Of a stretch of DNA of 64,000 nt, positions 18,664 to 28,088 are shown piece after piece. The notes under the pieces are model-generated. The model was not told where the DNA came from, searched no databases, and saw nothing but the letters and a program-made list of their open reading frames with translations. The DNA comes from Anaerolinea thermophila (GTDB taxonomy: Bacteria > Chloroflexota > Anaerolineae > Anaerolineales > Anaerolineaceae). Made by a program: the position numbers and the translations under genes. Position 1 is the first letter of the stretch; the number at the start of each line of letters is the position of its first letter. The DNA is taken from positions 241,501 through 305,500 of the forward strand of contig NZ_DYHZ01000001.1 in the NCBI RefSeq assembly GCF_020723905.1, written 5' to 3'.

Positions 18664-19185
18664 TTATTTCGTCACCACCGGCAGGAAGGACAGATTGGTC
18701 ACCAGCCAGCCGTGTACGCGCACACGTACTGAGCAAACGTTGCCGCCATTGGCTTCGGCTCTCAAAAAATGGGTTGCCTGCACAATCAAGGCAGGTGACT
18801 GGAAATGATCGGAAAAGGTTTCTCTATCCAATTCTCTCATGTGAATGCCGTCTTCATTGTAGGTAGTGCCTCCGGAAATGTAAGAATCGTGAATGTAGAC
18901 ATGCAGGAGCCCTTTATCCAATCCGCAGGTGGAGGCTGGCGTAATGAACACATCGGTCACTAGCAGATAGTATCCTGTGGGAACCTGCGTAAATGTCGTC
19001 CCTGAAGCATCATGGAAACAGGTAAGGTTTTCAGTACTTCCAGCATTAACATTCGGCACCAAGCAGTAAATCGGGTAACCTACATTTCCCAGAGCAGCCT
19101 GTCCTCTGGTCTGAAAGACAAGAAAAACCAGCACGAGCGCAACGATCAACGCCGCGCCCATTAAGCCAAACATTCGCCTGTTCAT
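18664..19185 (-). CDS. Secreted hypothetical protein with LPVV-type tail
   Basis: Not recognised. The 173-residue protein begins with a signal anchor (MNRRMFGLMGAALIVALVLVFLVFQTRG), then a beta-rich domain with four cysteines (CLVPN, CFHDA, CGLDK, CSVRV) likely to form two disulfides. It ends LSFLPVVTK, similar to the LPLI/LPLV motif of other secreted proteins in the window. ATG 19185 follows GGGGAGGG; the longer open frame upstream overlaps the AT-rich promoter region. Single-gene unit with its own terminator, divergent from tyrS. Confidence 0.65.
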   Translation of the reverse strand: MNRRMFGLMGAALIVALVLVFLVFQTRGQAALGNVGYPIYCLVPNVNAGSTENLTCFHDASGTTFTQVPTGYYLLVTDVFITPASTCGLDKGLLHVYIHDSYISGGTTYNEDGIHMRELDRETFSDHFQSPALIVQATHFLRAEANGGNVCSVRVRVHGWLVTNLSFLPVVTK

Positions 19186-19290
19186 TTTTCCCTCCCCAAA
19201 AAATATACTTTTTAACATAATATATCCATAATTATTAAAATTCAATATCTTCAAGTCATTCCAAACCCTAAACTTCTGCGGAGAGGATAC

Positions 19291-19319
19291 CCTGTGGTAT
19301 ACTCTCGAACGTAAGGAGG
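19291..19319 (+). promoter_or_regulatory. tyrS extended -10 promoter and ribosome site
   Basis: TATACT at 19298-19303 is preceded by TGTGG, giving a TG-type extended -10, with no good -35. The strong ribosome site AAGGAGG at 19312-19318 is 12 bases before the ATG. The transcript leader would be too short for a T-box. Confidence 0.5.
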
Positions 19320-19330
19320 ACAGAAGCATC

Positions 19331-20611
19331 ATGAGTAACAATGCCTTTGAAGAACTGCAATGGCGCGGATTGATTTTTGATTACATGGAGGGTGTCCCTG
19401 AACTGCTGGCGAAGGAAAAGGTGACCGTGTACAACGGCTTTGATCCCACTGCCGACAGTTTACATGTTGGACATACCCTTCCATTGATTGCTCTGGCGCG
19501 CCTGCAGCGTTTCGGGCATACCCCAATTGCCGTTGCCGGCGGCGGCACGGGCATGATTGGCGACCCGAGCGGAAAATCCAGCGAGCGGCAATTGCTTTCC
19601 CGTGAGCAAATCGAGTACAACGTCTCGTGTATCCAGAAGCAACTGGCGCACTTCCTGGATTTCGAGGTCAAGAGCAACCCCGCCACACTGGTTAACAACG
19701 CCGACTGGTTGTTGAAACTGAATCTGGTGGACTTTCTGCGCGAAATCGGCAAGCACTTTACCGTCAATTACATGCTGGCAAAGGATTCGGTCAAAAGCCG
19801 TCTGGAACGCGAGGAAGGCATTTCGTTTACAGAATTTTCTTACATGCTTCTGCAGTCTTACGATTTCCTTCACCTGTACGATACCTTCGGATGCAAACTG
19901 CAAACCGGCGGCAGCGATCAATGGGGCAACATCACCGCAGGTGCCGAACTGATTCGTCGGGTACGCGGCGGACAGGCTTACGGTATGGTGTATCACCTCA
20001 TCACCAAAGCCGATGGGACCAAATTTGGCAAGACCGAATCGGGCTCCGTCTGGCTGGATCCGAACAAGACCTCACCATACCGCTTCTACCAGTTCTGGTT
20101 GAATACTGACGATCGGGACGTGATCAAGTACCTCAAGTACTTCACCTTCTTCACCCGCGAGGAAATTGAAGGGATGGAGGTCAGCCTTGCCGAACGTCCG
20201 GAACAGCGTGAACCGCACCGCGCGCTCGCCCGCGCCATGACGCAGATGATTCATGGCGAAACCGCTCTGGCTCGCGCAGAACAAGCCAGTCAGGCGCTGT
20301 TTGGTGGCGAACTGGAAAACCTGAATGCCGCGGAAATCGCCGATATTTTCTCCGAAGTGCCTGCCTGCGAAGTTCCACGCCATCAACTTGAAGGAGAGGG
20401 ATACCCGCTGGTCGACCTGCTGGTCACCTCCGGGGTTGCCCGCTCCAAAGGCGAAGCACGGCGCAATATTCAGGAAGGGGGCATCTATGTCAACAACCGG
20501 CGGGTGGAAGATGTGAACCGTGCCGTCAACCTTCAGGACGCCCTGCAGGGACAGTTTGTGGTTTTGCGAAAAGGGCGTAAAAACTACACCTTGGTTCGTT
20601 TGCTGGAGTAA
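19331..20611 (+). CDS. tyrS: Tyrosyl-tRNA synthetase
   Basis: Class I aminoacyl-tRNA synthetase of 426 residues, usual length for bacterial TyrRS. The HIGH motif appears as HVGH at 45-48, and the KMSKS equivalent as KFGKT near 231-235, the form found in TyrRS of the TyrS (not TyrZ) group. The tyrosine pocket segment GGSDQWGNI is present. A C-terminal S4 RNA-binding domain covers about residues 355-420 ([25 protein letters not shown]). Monocistronic, with its own promoter and terminator. Confidence 0.97.
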   Translation: MSNNAFEELQWRGLIFDYMEGVPELLAKEKVTVYNGFDPTADSLHVGHTLPLIALARLQRFGHTPIAVAGGGTGMIGDPSGKSSERQLLSREQIEYNVSCIQKQLAHFLDFEVKSNPATLVNNADWLLKLNLVDFLREIGKHFTVNYMLAKDSVKSRLEREEGISFTEFSYMLLQSYDFLHLYDTFGCKLQTGGSDQWGNITAGAELIRRVRGGQAYGMVYHLITKADGTKFGKTESGSVWLDPNKTSPYRFYQFWLNTDDRDVIKYLKYFTFFTREEIEGMEVSLAERPEQREPHRALARAMTQMIHGETALARAEQASQALFGGELENLNAAEIADIFSEVPACEVPRHQLEGEGYPLVDLLVTSGVARSKGEARRNIQEGGIYVNNRRVEDVNRAVNLQDALQGQFVVLRKGRKNYTLVRLLE

Positions 20612-20618
20612 ACCTGCT

Positions 20619-20647
20619 ATCCCTCCCAAATATGGGAGGGATTTTGT
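20619..20647 (+). terminator. tyrS rho-independent terminator
   Basis: Perfect arms ATCCCTCCCA and TGGGAGGGAT (20619-20642) with a 4-base loop, followed by TTTTGTTTG, eight bases after the tyrS stop. Confidence 0.9.
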
Positions 20648-20676
20648 TTGTGCAAAACGGAAGAATTCAGTACAAT
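20648..20676 (+). promoter_or_regulatory. Probable promoter of the methyltransferase gene
   Basis: TTGTGC at 20648-20653, a 17-base spacer and TACAAT at 20671-20676. The start would fall near 20683, giving a leader of only about 11 bases, with no clear ribosome site before ATG 20694. Confidence 0.45.
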
Positions 20677-20693
20677 AACAGTACTCTATCTGT

Positions 20694-21719
20694 ATGGAGT
20701 CAGACCCACTTTCCTTACACCTGCCTGCCCTGAAAAGCGCTCTGGACGCCCGCTCAGGGCTGATTCAACCTCCCTACCGCTCTGCCATTCGCCTGTTCGC
20801 CGGTTTTTACGAGGGCTGGGAAGACCTGGTGGTGGATTTGTACGGCGCCACGCTCTTGCTGTGGAACTATGCCGACCATCCTGAGTGGCTCTCCCCTGAA
20901 ATTCAACAGTCTCTGATCGATTTTTATCGCCAGCATTTGCCTTTCCTGAGGGCAGTTTGGCTCAAGACCCGCCAGGCGCCCGAGCACCAGGGACGCATCG
21001 GCACGTTGATCTGGGGAGAACGCCCCGACCGCCGTATTCAGGAACACGGTGTCTGGTATGCCATTGATTTGGGCATGCATCAGGATGCCAGTTTCTATCT
21101 GGATACCCGCAACCTGCGCCTGTGGCTCAAAGAGCATGTCACCACCGAAACGGAAGTGCTCAACACCTTTGCTTACACGGGAAGCCTGGGAGTTGCCTGC
21201 CTGGCAGGCGGTGCGGCGCGAGTGGTGCAGGTGGACATCAACCGTCAATTCCTCAATCTGGCAAAAGACTCGTACAGTCTGAATGGCTTACCCATCATCA
21301 AAGGCGACTTTCTGCAGGAAGATTTCTTCCATGTTGCCGCGCGGATGCGCCGCAACGGTTCGGAGTACGATATTGTCATTATCGATCCGCCCTTCTTCTC
21401 CCGCACCGCTGGCGGGGAAGTGAATCTGGTTGAGGAATGCCTGCGGGTGATTAACAAAGCCCGTCCGCTGGTGCGACAAGGGGGCTGGCTGATTGCCGTC
21501 AACAACGCCCTCTTCCTGAGCGGAAAGGATTATTACACCTCGTTAAAATCGTTATGTGCGGACGGTTATCTGGCAATTGAAGAACTGCTGGATGTGCCCG
21601 AAGATATTACCGGCTACACCAGCACCCGCATCAATCCCCCACCGGTTGACCCCTCACCCTTCAATCACCCCACCAAAATTGCCATTCTGCGGGTATTACG
21701 AAAAAAGCCTCTCCGATAA
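20694..21719 (+). CDS. Class I SAM-dependent methyltransferase, RlmI-like
   Basis: Protein of 341 residues related to 23S rRNA m5C methyltransferase RlmI. Motif I is LNTFAYTGSLGVACLAGGA near 160-178, the adenosine-binding VVQVDINRQ follows, and the catalytic-loop motif DIVIIDPPFFSRT is near 229. An EEHR-like N-terminal part (VVDLYGATLLLWNYAD) is present, but the N-terminal PUA domain of E. coli RlmI is missing. Likely an RNA methyltransferase; the exact target is not determinable. Confidence 0.8.
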   Translation: MESDPLSLHLPALKSALDARSGLIQPPYRSAIRLFAGFYEGWEDLVVDLYGATLLLWNYADHPEWLSPEIQQSLIDFYRQHLPFLRAVWLKTRQAPEHQGRIGTLIWGERPDRRIQEHGVWYAIDLGMHQDASFYLDTRNLRLWLKEHVTTETEVLNTFAYTGSLGVACLAGGAARVVQVDINRQFLNLAKDSYSLNGLPIIKGDFLQEDFFHVAARMRRNGSEYDIVIIDPPFFSRTAGGEVNLVEECLRVINKARPLVRQGGWLIAVNNALFLSGKDYYTSLKSLCADGYLAIEELLDVPEDITGYTSTRINPPPVDPSPFNHPTKIAILRVLRKKPLR

Positions 21720-21747
21720 TTGACTCTATACAGAGACTCTTTCCCCC

Positions 21748-21776
21748 TTGACACCCTCTCGAGATAAAATTATTAT
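21748..21776 (+). promoter_or_regulatory. Near-consensus sigma-70-type promoter of the HlyD-MacB operon
   Basis: TTGACA at 21748-21753, a spacer of exactly 17 bases and TATTAT at 21771-21776. The predicted transcription start, about 21783, falls within the palindrome at 21780-21798. Confidence 0.75.
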
Positions 21777-21779
21777 TCG

Positions 21780-21798
21780 ATATCGTAATATTCGATAT
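21780..21798. promoter_or_regulatory. Palindromic operator over the transcription start
   Basis: ATATCGTAATATTCGATAT: arms ATATCG and CGATAT flank a nearly symmetrical centre. Its position right after the -10 hexamer suggests a repressor site (TetR, PadR or MarR type). No candidate repressor gene lies next to it. Confidence 0.55.
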
Positions 21799-21857
21799 GT
21801 TTATATTTCCGGGCACTTAACGGAAATCTCATCTTTTACAGAAGACAGGAACAAGAT

Positions 21858-23258
21858 ATGAAACGAACTCTGCTCACCCTTCTCATCATTGTCGCACTGG
21901 GCATTGGAGGTTACTTTGCCTACACCACCTGGCAAAGCAACCGAGCCGGCACTGCCAATACCTGGCAAACGGTCACTGTAACCCGGGGACCTCTGGTTGC
22001 TGTGGTGGGTGCAACTGGAACCGTTCGTGCCAATCAAACTGCCGTGCTGGCATGGCAAACCAGTGGACGGATTGCCGAAATTCACGCTGCGGTAGGGGAT
22101 GCAGTACAAAAGGATGAGGTGCTGGCAGTGCTGGATGAGAAATCCCTCTCGCAGTCCATCATCCTTGCCAAGGCAGATCTGGTAACTGCCAAACGCAACC
22201 TGGAAAACCTGAAAAATTCTCAACTGGCGCAAGCCCAGGCGTATCAAGCTCTGGTAGCGGCACGCAAGGAACTGGAAGATGCGCAACAGAACCGCGCCAG
22301 CAAGCAATATGCCCGTGCTCAATCTGATACCATTGAAGTGGCTCGGGCAAATCTGGCACTGGCGGAAGAAGAATTAAAGAAAGCCCAGGACACCTATGAT
22401 ATCTTCAAAGACCGCCCGGAAAGCGACCTGTTGCGAGCACAAGCCCTGACAGCGCTCAACGAAGCCCGCAAGAGGCGGGATCGCGCCAAAGCCAACCTGG
22501 AATACCTGACCGGTGGACCGGATGCGCTGGAAATTGAACAGGCCGATGCCCGCCTGCGCCTTGCCGAAGCCAGACTGGCTGACGCTGAACGGGAATGGGA
22601 ACGGGTCAAGAACGGTCCGGACCCGGATGATATCATGGCGGCTGAGGCACGGGTTGCCGCCATTGAAGCCACGCTGGAACTGATTTCGCTCAAAGCCCCG
22701 TTTGACGGTACGGTTACTGAAGTTCGCAGTATGGTGGGCGACTCGGTCAACCCCGGGACAATTTCCTTCCGGATTGACGACCTTTCCCGCCTGCTGGTAG
22801 ATGTGCAGATTACCGAGGTGGACATCAACCGCATTCAGGTAGGGCAAAATGCCACGCTGACCTTTGACGCCATCCCGGGAAAAGAATATCATGGCAGAGT
22901 CACAGAGGTAGGCAGAGTTGGCACCAATGTACAGGGTGTGGTGAACTTCTCCGTCACCCTGGAATTGACCGACCCTGACGAGGCTGTGCGCCCCGGCATG
23001 ACGGCAGCCGTGAACATCGAAACCGACCGGGTGGAGAATGTCCTGCTGGTTCCCAATCGAGCCGTGCGTCTGCGCGAGTCCAAACGGGTGGTGTACAAAC
23101 TGATCAACGGAACCCCCACCCCCTTTGAGGTGACGCTGGGATTGACCTCCGACGCCTACAGTCAGGTGCTGAGCGGGGTGAGCGAAGGAGATGTACTGGT
23201 GTTGAACCCTCCGGTGCAATTCCAGGCAGGTCCTCCAAGTGGTCGGATAGGGAATTAA
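21858..23258 (+). CDS. HlyD/MFP-family efflux adaptor
   Basis: Membrane fusion protein of 466 residues. N-terminal membrane anchor at about 5-27 ([21 protein letters not shown]), lipoyl-like half near 70-95 ([25 protein letters not shown]), a long alpha-helical coiled-coil hairpin from about 100 to 270 with two internal [10 protein letters not shown] / [12 protein letters not shown] repeats, the second lipoyl half ([13 protein letters not shown]), then beta-barrel and membrane-proximal domains. It links the MacB permease to the cell envelope. In a Chloroflexota cell, probably monoderm, it would not bridge to an outer membrane. First of three coupled genes. Confidence 0.9.
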   Translation: MKRTLLTLLIIVALGIGGYFAYTTWQSNRAGTANTWQTVTVTRGPLVAVVGATGTVRANQTAVLAWQTSGRIAEIHAAVGDAVQKDEVLAVLDEKSLSQSIILAKADLVTAKRNLENLKNSQLAQAQAYQALVAARKELEDAQQNRASKQYARAQSDTIEVARANLALAEEELKKAQDTYDIFKDRPESDLLRAQALTALNEARKRRDRAKANLEYLTGGPDALEIEQADARLRLAEARLADAEREWERVKNGPDPDDIMAAEARVAAIEATLELISLKAPFDGTVTEVRSMVGDSVNPGTISFRIDDLSRLLVDVQITEVDINRIQVGQNATLTFDAIPGKEYHGRVTEVGRVGTNVQGVVNFSVTLELTDPDEAVRPGMTAAVNIETDRVENVLLVPNRAVRLRESKRVVYKLINGTPTPFEVTLGLTSDAYSQVLSGVSEGDVLVLNPPVQFQAGPPSGRIGN

Positions 23259-23259
23259 T

Positions 23260-23949
23260 ATGAGCAGTGAATATGTCATTGAAGCCTACGATTTGACCAA
23301 AATTTACCGAATGGGCTCGGTGGAGGTACGCGCGCTGGCAGGGGTCAGCCTGAAGATTCGCCGCGGCGAGATGGTTGCCATCATGGGACCTTCGGGTTCA
23401 GGAAAGTCTACCCTGATGAACGTACTGGGTTGCCTGGATCGCCCAACCAGCGGACGGTACATGCTGGATGGTGAAGAAACTTCGAAACTCAACGACGACC
23501 AGTTAGCCTCCATCCGCAACCGCAAGGTAGGGTTTGTTTTCCAGTCCTTCAACCTGCTGCCGCGGGTCACCGCTCTGGGCAATGTAGAATTGCCTCTCCG
23601 CTACGCAGGGATGACCACAGGGAGAAGCGAGCGCGCAAAAGAAGCCCTGATTGCTGTGGGGCTGGCAGAGCGCCTGTACCATCGTCCCAGCGAACTTTCT
23701 GGTGGACAGCAACAACGGGTTGCCATTGCCCGCGCGCTGGTGAACAATCCTGCCATCCTGATGGCAGATGAGCCCACCGGTAATCTGGACTCAAAATCGG
23801 GGAAAGAAATCATGGAACTGCTGATCAATCTCAACCGCGAACGCGGGGCAACGGTGATCATCGTCACCCACGATCCCAACGTTGCCGCGCAGACTCAGCG
23901 AATCATCCGCCTGATGGATGGGTTGATTGTAGAGGATGGTGCAGTATGA
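23260..23949 (+). CDS. ABC transporter ATP-binding protein, MacB type
   Basis: ATPase of 229 residues: Walker [11 protein letters not shown]-loop FVFQSFNLL, signature [15 protein letters not shown], Walker [13 protein letters not shown], and the switch His in [10 protein letters not shown]. It starts one base after the adaptor stop and its TGA overlaps the permease ATG, so the three genes are translationally coupled. Confidence 0.94.
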   Translation: MSSEYVIEAYDLTKIYRMGSVEVRALAGVSLKIRRGEMVAIMGPSGSGKSTLMNVLGCLDRPTSGRYMLDGEETSKLNDDQLASIRNRKVGFVFQSFNLLPRVTALGNVELPLRYAGMTTGRSERAKEALIAVGLAERLYHRPSELSGGQQQRVAIARALVNNPAILMADEPTGNLDSKSGKEIMELLINLNRERGATVIIVTHDPNVAAQTQRIIRLMDGLIVEDGAV

Positions 23950-25172
23950 TTGTGCTTCAGTCCATCATCGAAGCCCTGCAGAGTTTAACCGCCAATAAAC
24001 TGCGTTCGGCGCTGACCATCCTGGGCATCGTCATTGGGGTAGCGGCGGTAATTGCCATGCTGGCAGTGGGAAATGGCGCACAATCTGCCATTACCGGCTC
24101 GATTTCCGGCATCGGCACCAACCTGCTGTTTGTTTTTACCGGGAATCTTGAGGGGAACATCCGCAATGCCAAACCGCTCACCCTGGGTGATGTAGAAGCC
24201 ATTCGCGATGCCTTCCAGGCGCCGCACGTCGCCAACGCCGCACCTGCCATTCAGGCTGACCGCGAGGTGTCTTTTGGCGGAGAACGCACCCGTCCCACGT
24301 TAATCGGGATTACGCCGGAGTATCTGGAGGTGCGCAATTTTAAATTGAGCGAGGGCGAACCCATTAACGAATCCCACATTCTGGAGCGCGCCTCGGTAGC
24401 GCTGATTGGCACAGAAGTTGCCGATAAACTGTTTGGCACACGCGAAGGCATTACCGGGCAGATCATCCGCATTGAGGGACAGCCCTTCCGCATTCTGGGC
24501 GTGCTCGAATCCAAAGGGGGTGGTGCCTTTGGCAGTCAGGACAACGTGGTCATGGTGCCTTTCTCCACCGCGCAGGAACGGCTTATCCGCCGAACGCGCG
24601 AACGGGTGGATATCATCTTTGTGCAGGCAGTGGATGCCAATTCCGTCTCTCTGGCGGCAGAGGAAGTGGCGCAAATTTTGCGCCAGCGCCACCGCACCGA
24701 AGTGGGTGCCGATGACTTCACCATTTTTACCCAGCAGGATTTCATCTCCACTGCGAGGCAAATCACCTCGGTGCTGACCATCTTCCTGGGGGGCATCGCC
24801 GCCATCTCATTACTGGTGGGAGGCATCGGCATCATGAATATCATGCTGGTCTCGGTCACCGAGCGCACACGGGAAATTGGCTTACGAAAAGCACTGGGAG
24901 CGCGTAAGCGCGATATCCTTATTCAATTCCTCACTGAGTCATCTCTGCTCTCGCTCATCGGTGGGCTGATTGGCATTGCCCTGGGCTGGCTGATCGCCTT
25001 TGTGGTTGGGCAGATTGCCGCCGCTAACAACACCGAGTTAAACCCCGTGGTGGGCATGGATGCTATCCTGCTGGCTACCCTCTTCTCTACAGCGGTAGGG
25101 CTGTTCTTTGGGATCTACCCCGCCAGCCGCGCCGCCAATCTGGAACCCGTCGAAGCACTGCGGTACGAGTAG
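23946..25172 (+). CDS. MacB-like ABC transporter permease
   Basis: Permease of 408 residues: first membrane helix at about 20-42, MacB periplasmic core domain to about 275, then three helices with the FtsX coupling motif [20 protein letters not shown] and the terminal PVEALRYE typical of the family. Together with the adaptor and ATPase it forms a tripartite exporter for peptides, macrolides or lipids. Paralogous to the permease at 14116-15435, which uses a CARDB protein in place of HlyD. Confidence 0.92.
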   Translation: MIVLQSIIEALQSLTANKLRSALTILGIVIGVAAVIAMLAVGNGAQSAITGSISGIGTNLLFVFTGNLEGNIRNAKPLTLGDVEAIRDAFQAPHVANAAPAIQADREVSFGGERTRPTLIGITPEYLEVRNFKLSEGEPINESHILERASVALIGTEVADKLFGTREGITGQIIRIEGQPFRILGVLESKGGGAFGSQDNVVMVPFSTAQERLIRRTRERVDIIFVQAVDANSVSLAAEEVAQILRQRHRTEVGADDFTIFTQQDFISTARQITSVLTIFLGGIAAISLLVGGIGIMNIMLVSVTERTREIGLRKALGARKRDILIQFLTESSLLSLIGGLIGIALGWLIAFVVGQIAAANNTELNPVVGMDAILLATLFSTAVGLFFGIYPASRAANLEPVEALRYE

Positions 25173-25200
25173 TTCTATAAAACCTTTGCAAACGGAACAA

Positions 25201-25243
25201 AGCCCCTTCTGAAGAGAACATGGACCTCCAGAAGGGGTTTTAA
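25201..25243 (+). terminator. Rho-independent terminator of the HlyD-MacB operon
   Basis: Arms CCCCTTCTG (25203-25211) and CAGAAGGGG (25230-25238) with an 18-base loop, followed by TTTTAA. It lies 30 bases after the permease stop. Confidence 0.85.
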
Positions 25244-25279
25244 CATCTTGCTTTATCGCTATGGAAAGTTTCAGCCTGT

Positions 25280-26059
25280 CTAACTGGAAGATTGTAAGCA
25301 AGCCAGAACATCAGGGAGCAGAAGGTGGGTGGTTGCCAGCGCCTCGCCGCCGTAGATGGTCTCATTGCCCTGCCAGTCGCCAAAAAAACCGCCGGCTTCG
25401 CGGAAGATGGGCGGAAAAGGCGCACAATCCCACTCGTTCATGATGGGGTCCAGCATGACCTCGGCTCTGCCGGTTGCCACCAGCAGGTAGCCATAGGCAT
25501 CTCCCCACCCCCCTCGATGATAAGACGCTGCCTGAATGCGCTGCCAGGCGGCATCCTTGCCGGTTTTCTGGAAATTGTACGGGTCGGTGCTGGTGACCCA
25601 GGCTTCTGAAAGACGGGTTACGGTGGAGACCCGTGCCCGCCGACCGTTCCACCAGCAGCCTTCGCCGTCCGCGGCGGCAAGCATTTCATCCATGGCAGGG
25701 TAATAGGCAACCCCCACCCGCACCCTGCCTTCAATTTCCAAGCCCAACAGGACGGCGTACAGCGGGATACCTCGCAGGAACGATTTTGTGCCATCAATCG
25801 GATCAATGAACCAGCGATGGGTGGCACCCTCGCTCTCCTGAACGCCAAACTCCTCACCCACAATGGCATGACTCGGGAATCGTTTTTCAATGCGCTGGCG
25901 AATCAACTGTTCGGATGCGCGATCAGCCAGGGTCACGGGGGAAGAATCGGCTTTGAACTCTGCCTGAACGCCTGTCTGAAAATAAGCCAGAGTGGACCGT
26001 CCCGCCAGATAAGCCGTCTCAACAGCGAAATCCAGATAATCGCGAAGTGAAGTGGACAT
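25280..26059 (-). CDS. Inositol monophosphatase family (HisN-like) phosphatase
   Basis: Magnesium-dependent phosphatase of 259 residues. The metal sites are seen as GEEFG near 66-70, the core motif WFIDPIDGTKSF near 82-93, and the late motif NEWDCAP. The WFIDPIDGTKSFLRGIP form is that of histidinol-phosphatases of the HisN type, though inositol or FBPase activity cannot be excluded. ATG 26059 has a GGAGGG site four bases upstream and is preferred to the longer frame. Single gene, divergent from the ABC leader. Confidence 0.85.
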   Translation of the reverse strand: MSTSLRDYLDFAVETAYLAGRSTLAYFQTGVQAEFKADSSPVTLADRASEQLIRQRIEKRFPSHAIVGEEFGVQESEGATHRWFIDPIDGTKSFLRGIPLYAVLLGLEIEGRVRVGVAYYPAMDEMLAAADGEGCWWNGRRARVSTVTRLSEAWVTSTDPYNFQKTGKDAAWQRIQAASYHRGGWGDAYGYLLVATGRAEVMLDPIMNEWDCAPFPPIFREAGGFFGDWQGNETIYGGEALATTHLLLPDVLACLQSSS

Positions 26060-26122
26060 CAAACCCTCCAGAGAGAGATTTTCTGGTGATGATAACATAC
26101 GAAACAGATTCGGGAAAAGGGG

Positions 26123-26151
26123 TTGTCAAAATCTTTCCCGAAGAGTACAAT
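26123..26151 (+). promoter_or_regulatory. Promoter of the leader-controlled ABC operon
   Basis: TTGTCA at 26123-26128, a 17-base spacer and TACAAT at 26146-26151; predicted start near 26158, giving an untranslated leader of about 200 bases. Confidence 0.7.
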
Positions 26152-26157
26152 TGCCCA

Positions 26158-26340
26158 AGTTATGGACAGTTCGGGAAGTAGTCGCTTACCTGAGGAACTG
26201 CCTCGAACAGAGGTTGCGCTGCAATCGGGCAAGGATTGCAAACAGGGAGTTTAAAGGCTTTCGCGGGATAGGGCTCCCTGCTCAAGATCAGCCGATGATT
26301 TGGAGCGCATCGCCTCTGGCGGGGCGCTCCAATCTTTTTA
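26158..26340 (+). ncRNA. Candidate riboswitch/attenuator leader, class unassigned
   Basis: Leader between a good promoter and the ABC permease gene. Stable elements: short GAGG/CCTC hairpins at 26192-26214, hairpin TGCAATC/GATTGCA (26220-26226 with 26234-26240), hairpin CAGGGAG/CTCCCTG (26243-26249 with 26274-26280) with a 24-base internal part, and a terminator at 26297-26340. Segment GCGCTGCAATC (26216-26226) can pair with the left terminator arm GATTTGGAGCGC (26297-26308) with one mismatch and one bulge, and it overlaps the first hairpin, so ligand-type switching is plausible. I could not match it to TPP, FMN, cobalamin, SAM, lysine, glycine, guanidine-I, yybP-ykoY or fluoride consensus motifs. 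Confidence 0.6.
26297..26340 (+). terminator. Leader terminator (attenuator) before the ABC permease gene
   Basis: Arms TGGAGCGC (26301-26308) and GCGCTCCA (26324-26331), extended by GATT/AATC, then CTTTTTA. It ends 20 bases before the ATG at 26360, so it would stop transcription ahead of the operon. Confidence 0.8.
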
Positions 26341-26359
26341 AGAGCGGAGGTGAAACACA

Positions 26360-28084
26360 ATGACCCTATCCACGCGTTCGTTTTCCATGGGGGCGGGTTC
26401 GGAACGCCGCTTTGGAATTGCCGATGTGCTGGTGTTGTTTGGACTGGCAGCCCTCCTCTATGCGGGTGTCCGTCTGGCAATCAATGCCCCTCCCAGCGTT
26501 CAAGAACCCGTGATTTCCCTGCAACCGCATGTGCTGCCATGGTACGCTCTTCGCTCCGTGAGCCGCATGCTGGCGGCTTACCTGCTTTCGATGGTATTTA
26601 CGCTGGTGTACGGGCGCGCTGCGGCTTATAACCGCCGCGCCGAACAGGTACTGATTCCTCTGCTCGATGTTTTACAATCGGTACCGATCCTGTCATTCCT
26701 GCCGGTGGTCCTGCTGGGGTTGAGGGCAATCTTCCCGGAGCGTTTGGCAGCAGAATTGTCTTCGATTGTGTTGATTTTCACCAGCCAGGTCTGGAACCTG
26801 ACCTTTGCCTGGTACCAGTCCCTTCGCACCATCCCCAAAGAACTGCGGGAAGCCAGCGCGATTTTCCGGCTCAATACCTGGTTCCAGTTCAAAACGCTGG
26901 AACTTCCCTTTGCCGCCATTGCACTGGTATGGAACAGCATGATGAGCTGGGCTGGTGGGTGGTTTTTCCTGATGGCGGCGGAAATCTTTACCGTGGGTGA
27001 ACAGGATTACCGTCTACCCGGGCTGGGGGCGTACCTGCACGAAGCCGCCAATCAGGGCAACATTACCGCGATTCTCTGGGGAGTATTGGCACTGATACTG
27101 ACCATCCTGGTTCTGGATCAACTGGTCTGGCGTCCGCTCATGGCATGGACAGAGCGCTTCAAACTGGAGATGGTGGAAAGCGACAATCCCCCTACGTCCT
27201 GGTTTTACGACCTGCTCGGGCGCTCGCACATTTTGAACTGGCTCAACCAGCGGATTTTTACACCGCTGGATGAAGCCCTGGACGCGCGCATGGCACGCTG
27301 GTTTCCTCCCAAACCCATTAAACCCGTCAACGGGGGAAAACTTACTCCCGTAGAAATCCTCCTGGGTTTGGGGCTGCTGGGGATCATCCTGTACGGGGCA
27401 ACACAGGCATTCCATTTGCTGTTCAGCATTTCATGGTCCTCGTGGGGGGTGATCGCTCTGGGTGTGGGAGCAACCTTCCTGAGGGTGATGATTTCTTTAA
27501 TCATTGCGCTGGCATGGACAATCCCTGTGGGGGTTGCCATTGGCACGAACCCCCGCCTGGCGAGTTTCTTCCAGCCACTGGTGCAGGTCATTGCATCTGT
27601 TCCGGCAACAGCCATTTTCCCCATCTTTGTGCTTTTACTGATTCAACTACCCGGTGGGCTCAATCTCTCGGCTGTGCTGCTGATGTTGATGGGCACCCAG
27701 TGGTACCTGCTGTTTAATGTGATTGCCGGTGCCAGCGCCATTCCCCAGGATTTACGCTATACTGCCCGACTCATCCACCTGAACAAATGGGAACAGTGGC
27801 GCACCCTCATCTTACCGGCTTTATTCCCCTATCTTGTCACCGGGATGATTACGGCTTCCGGGGGTGCATGGAACGCCAGCATCGTCTCCGAGTACATCAC
27901 CTTTGGCGGCAGAGTGGTGAAAACACTGGGGATTGGCGCATTGATTACCCATTCAACCGCCCAGGGAGATTACAGCATGTTGCTGGCATCCACCCTGGCA
28001 ATGGTGGTCACTGTAGTACTGATTAACCGCCTGTTCTGGCGGCGGATGTATCTGCTGGCTGAAGAACGTTATCGCATGGAGTGA
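26360..28084 (+). CDS. Duplicated ABC permease, NitT/TauT-like anion importer
   Basis: Permease of 574 residues holding two BPD_transp_1 domains in one chain. The first covers about residues 60-265 with the EAA-type loop TIPKELREASAIFRLNTW; the second covers about 345-570 with SAIPQDLRYTARLIHLNKWEQW. They are joined by a cytoplasmic linker. This layout fits the duplicated-permease group of anion transporters (COG4986-like). The substrate is unknown; no substrate-binding protein is encoded nearby, which is unusual for an importer. ATG 26360 follows GGAGGTG. It is probably controlled by the leader at 26158-26340. Confidence 0.85.
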   Translation: MTLSTRSFSMGAGSERRFGIADVLVLFGLAALLYAGVRLAINAPPSVQEPVISLQPHVLPWYALRSVSRMLAAYLLSMVFTLVYGRAAAYNRRAEQVLIPLLDVLQSVPILSFLPVVLLGLRAIFPERLAAELSSIVLIFTSQVWNLTFAWYQSLRTIPKELREASAIFRLNTWFQFKTLELPFAAIALVWNSMMSWAGGWFFLMAAEIFTVGEQDYRLPGLGAYLHEAANQGNITAILWGVLALILTILVLDQLVWRPLMAWTERFKLEMVESDNPPTSWFYDLLGRSHILNWLNQRIFTPLDEALDARMARWFPPKPIKPVNGGKLTPVEILLGLGLLGIILYGATQAFHLLFSISWSSWGVIALGVGATFLRVMISLIIALAWTIPVGVAIGTNPRLASFFQPLVQVIASVPATAIFPIFVLLLIQLPGGLNLSAVLLMLMGTQWYLLFNVIAGASAIPQDLRYTARLIHLNKWEQWRTLILPALFPYLVTGMITASGGAWNASIVSEYITFGGRVVKTLGIGALITHSTAQGDYSMLLASTLAMVVTVVLINRLFWRRMYLLAEERYRME

Positions 28085-28088
28085 GACA

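Noticed and set aside
26158-26340. Lysine or yybP-ykoY riboswitch
   Set aside because: Short resemblances (AGAGGTTGCG; GGGAAGTAG) are present, but the other conserved blocks of both classes are missing.
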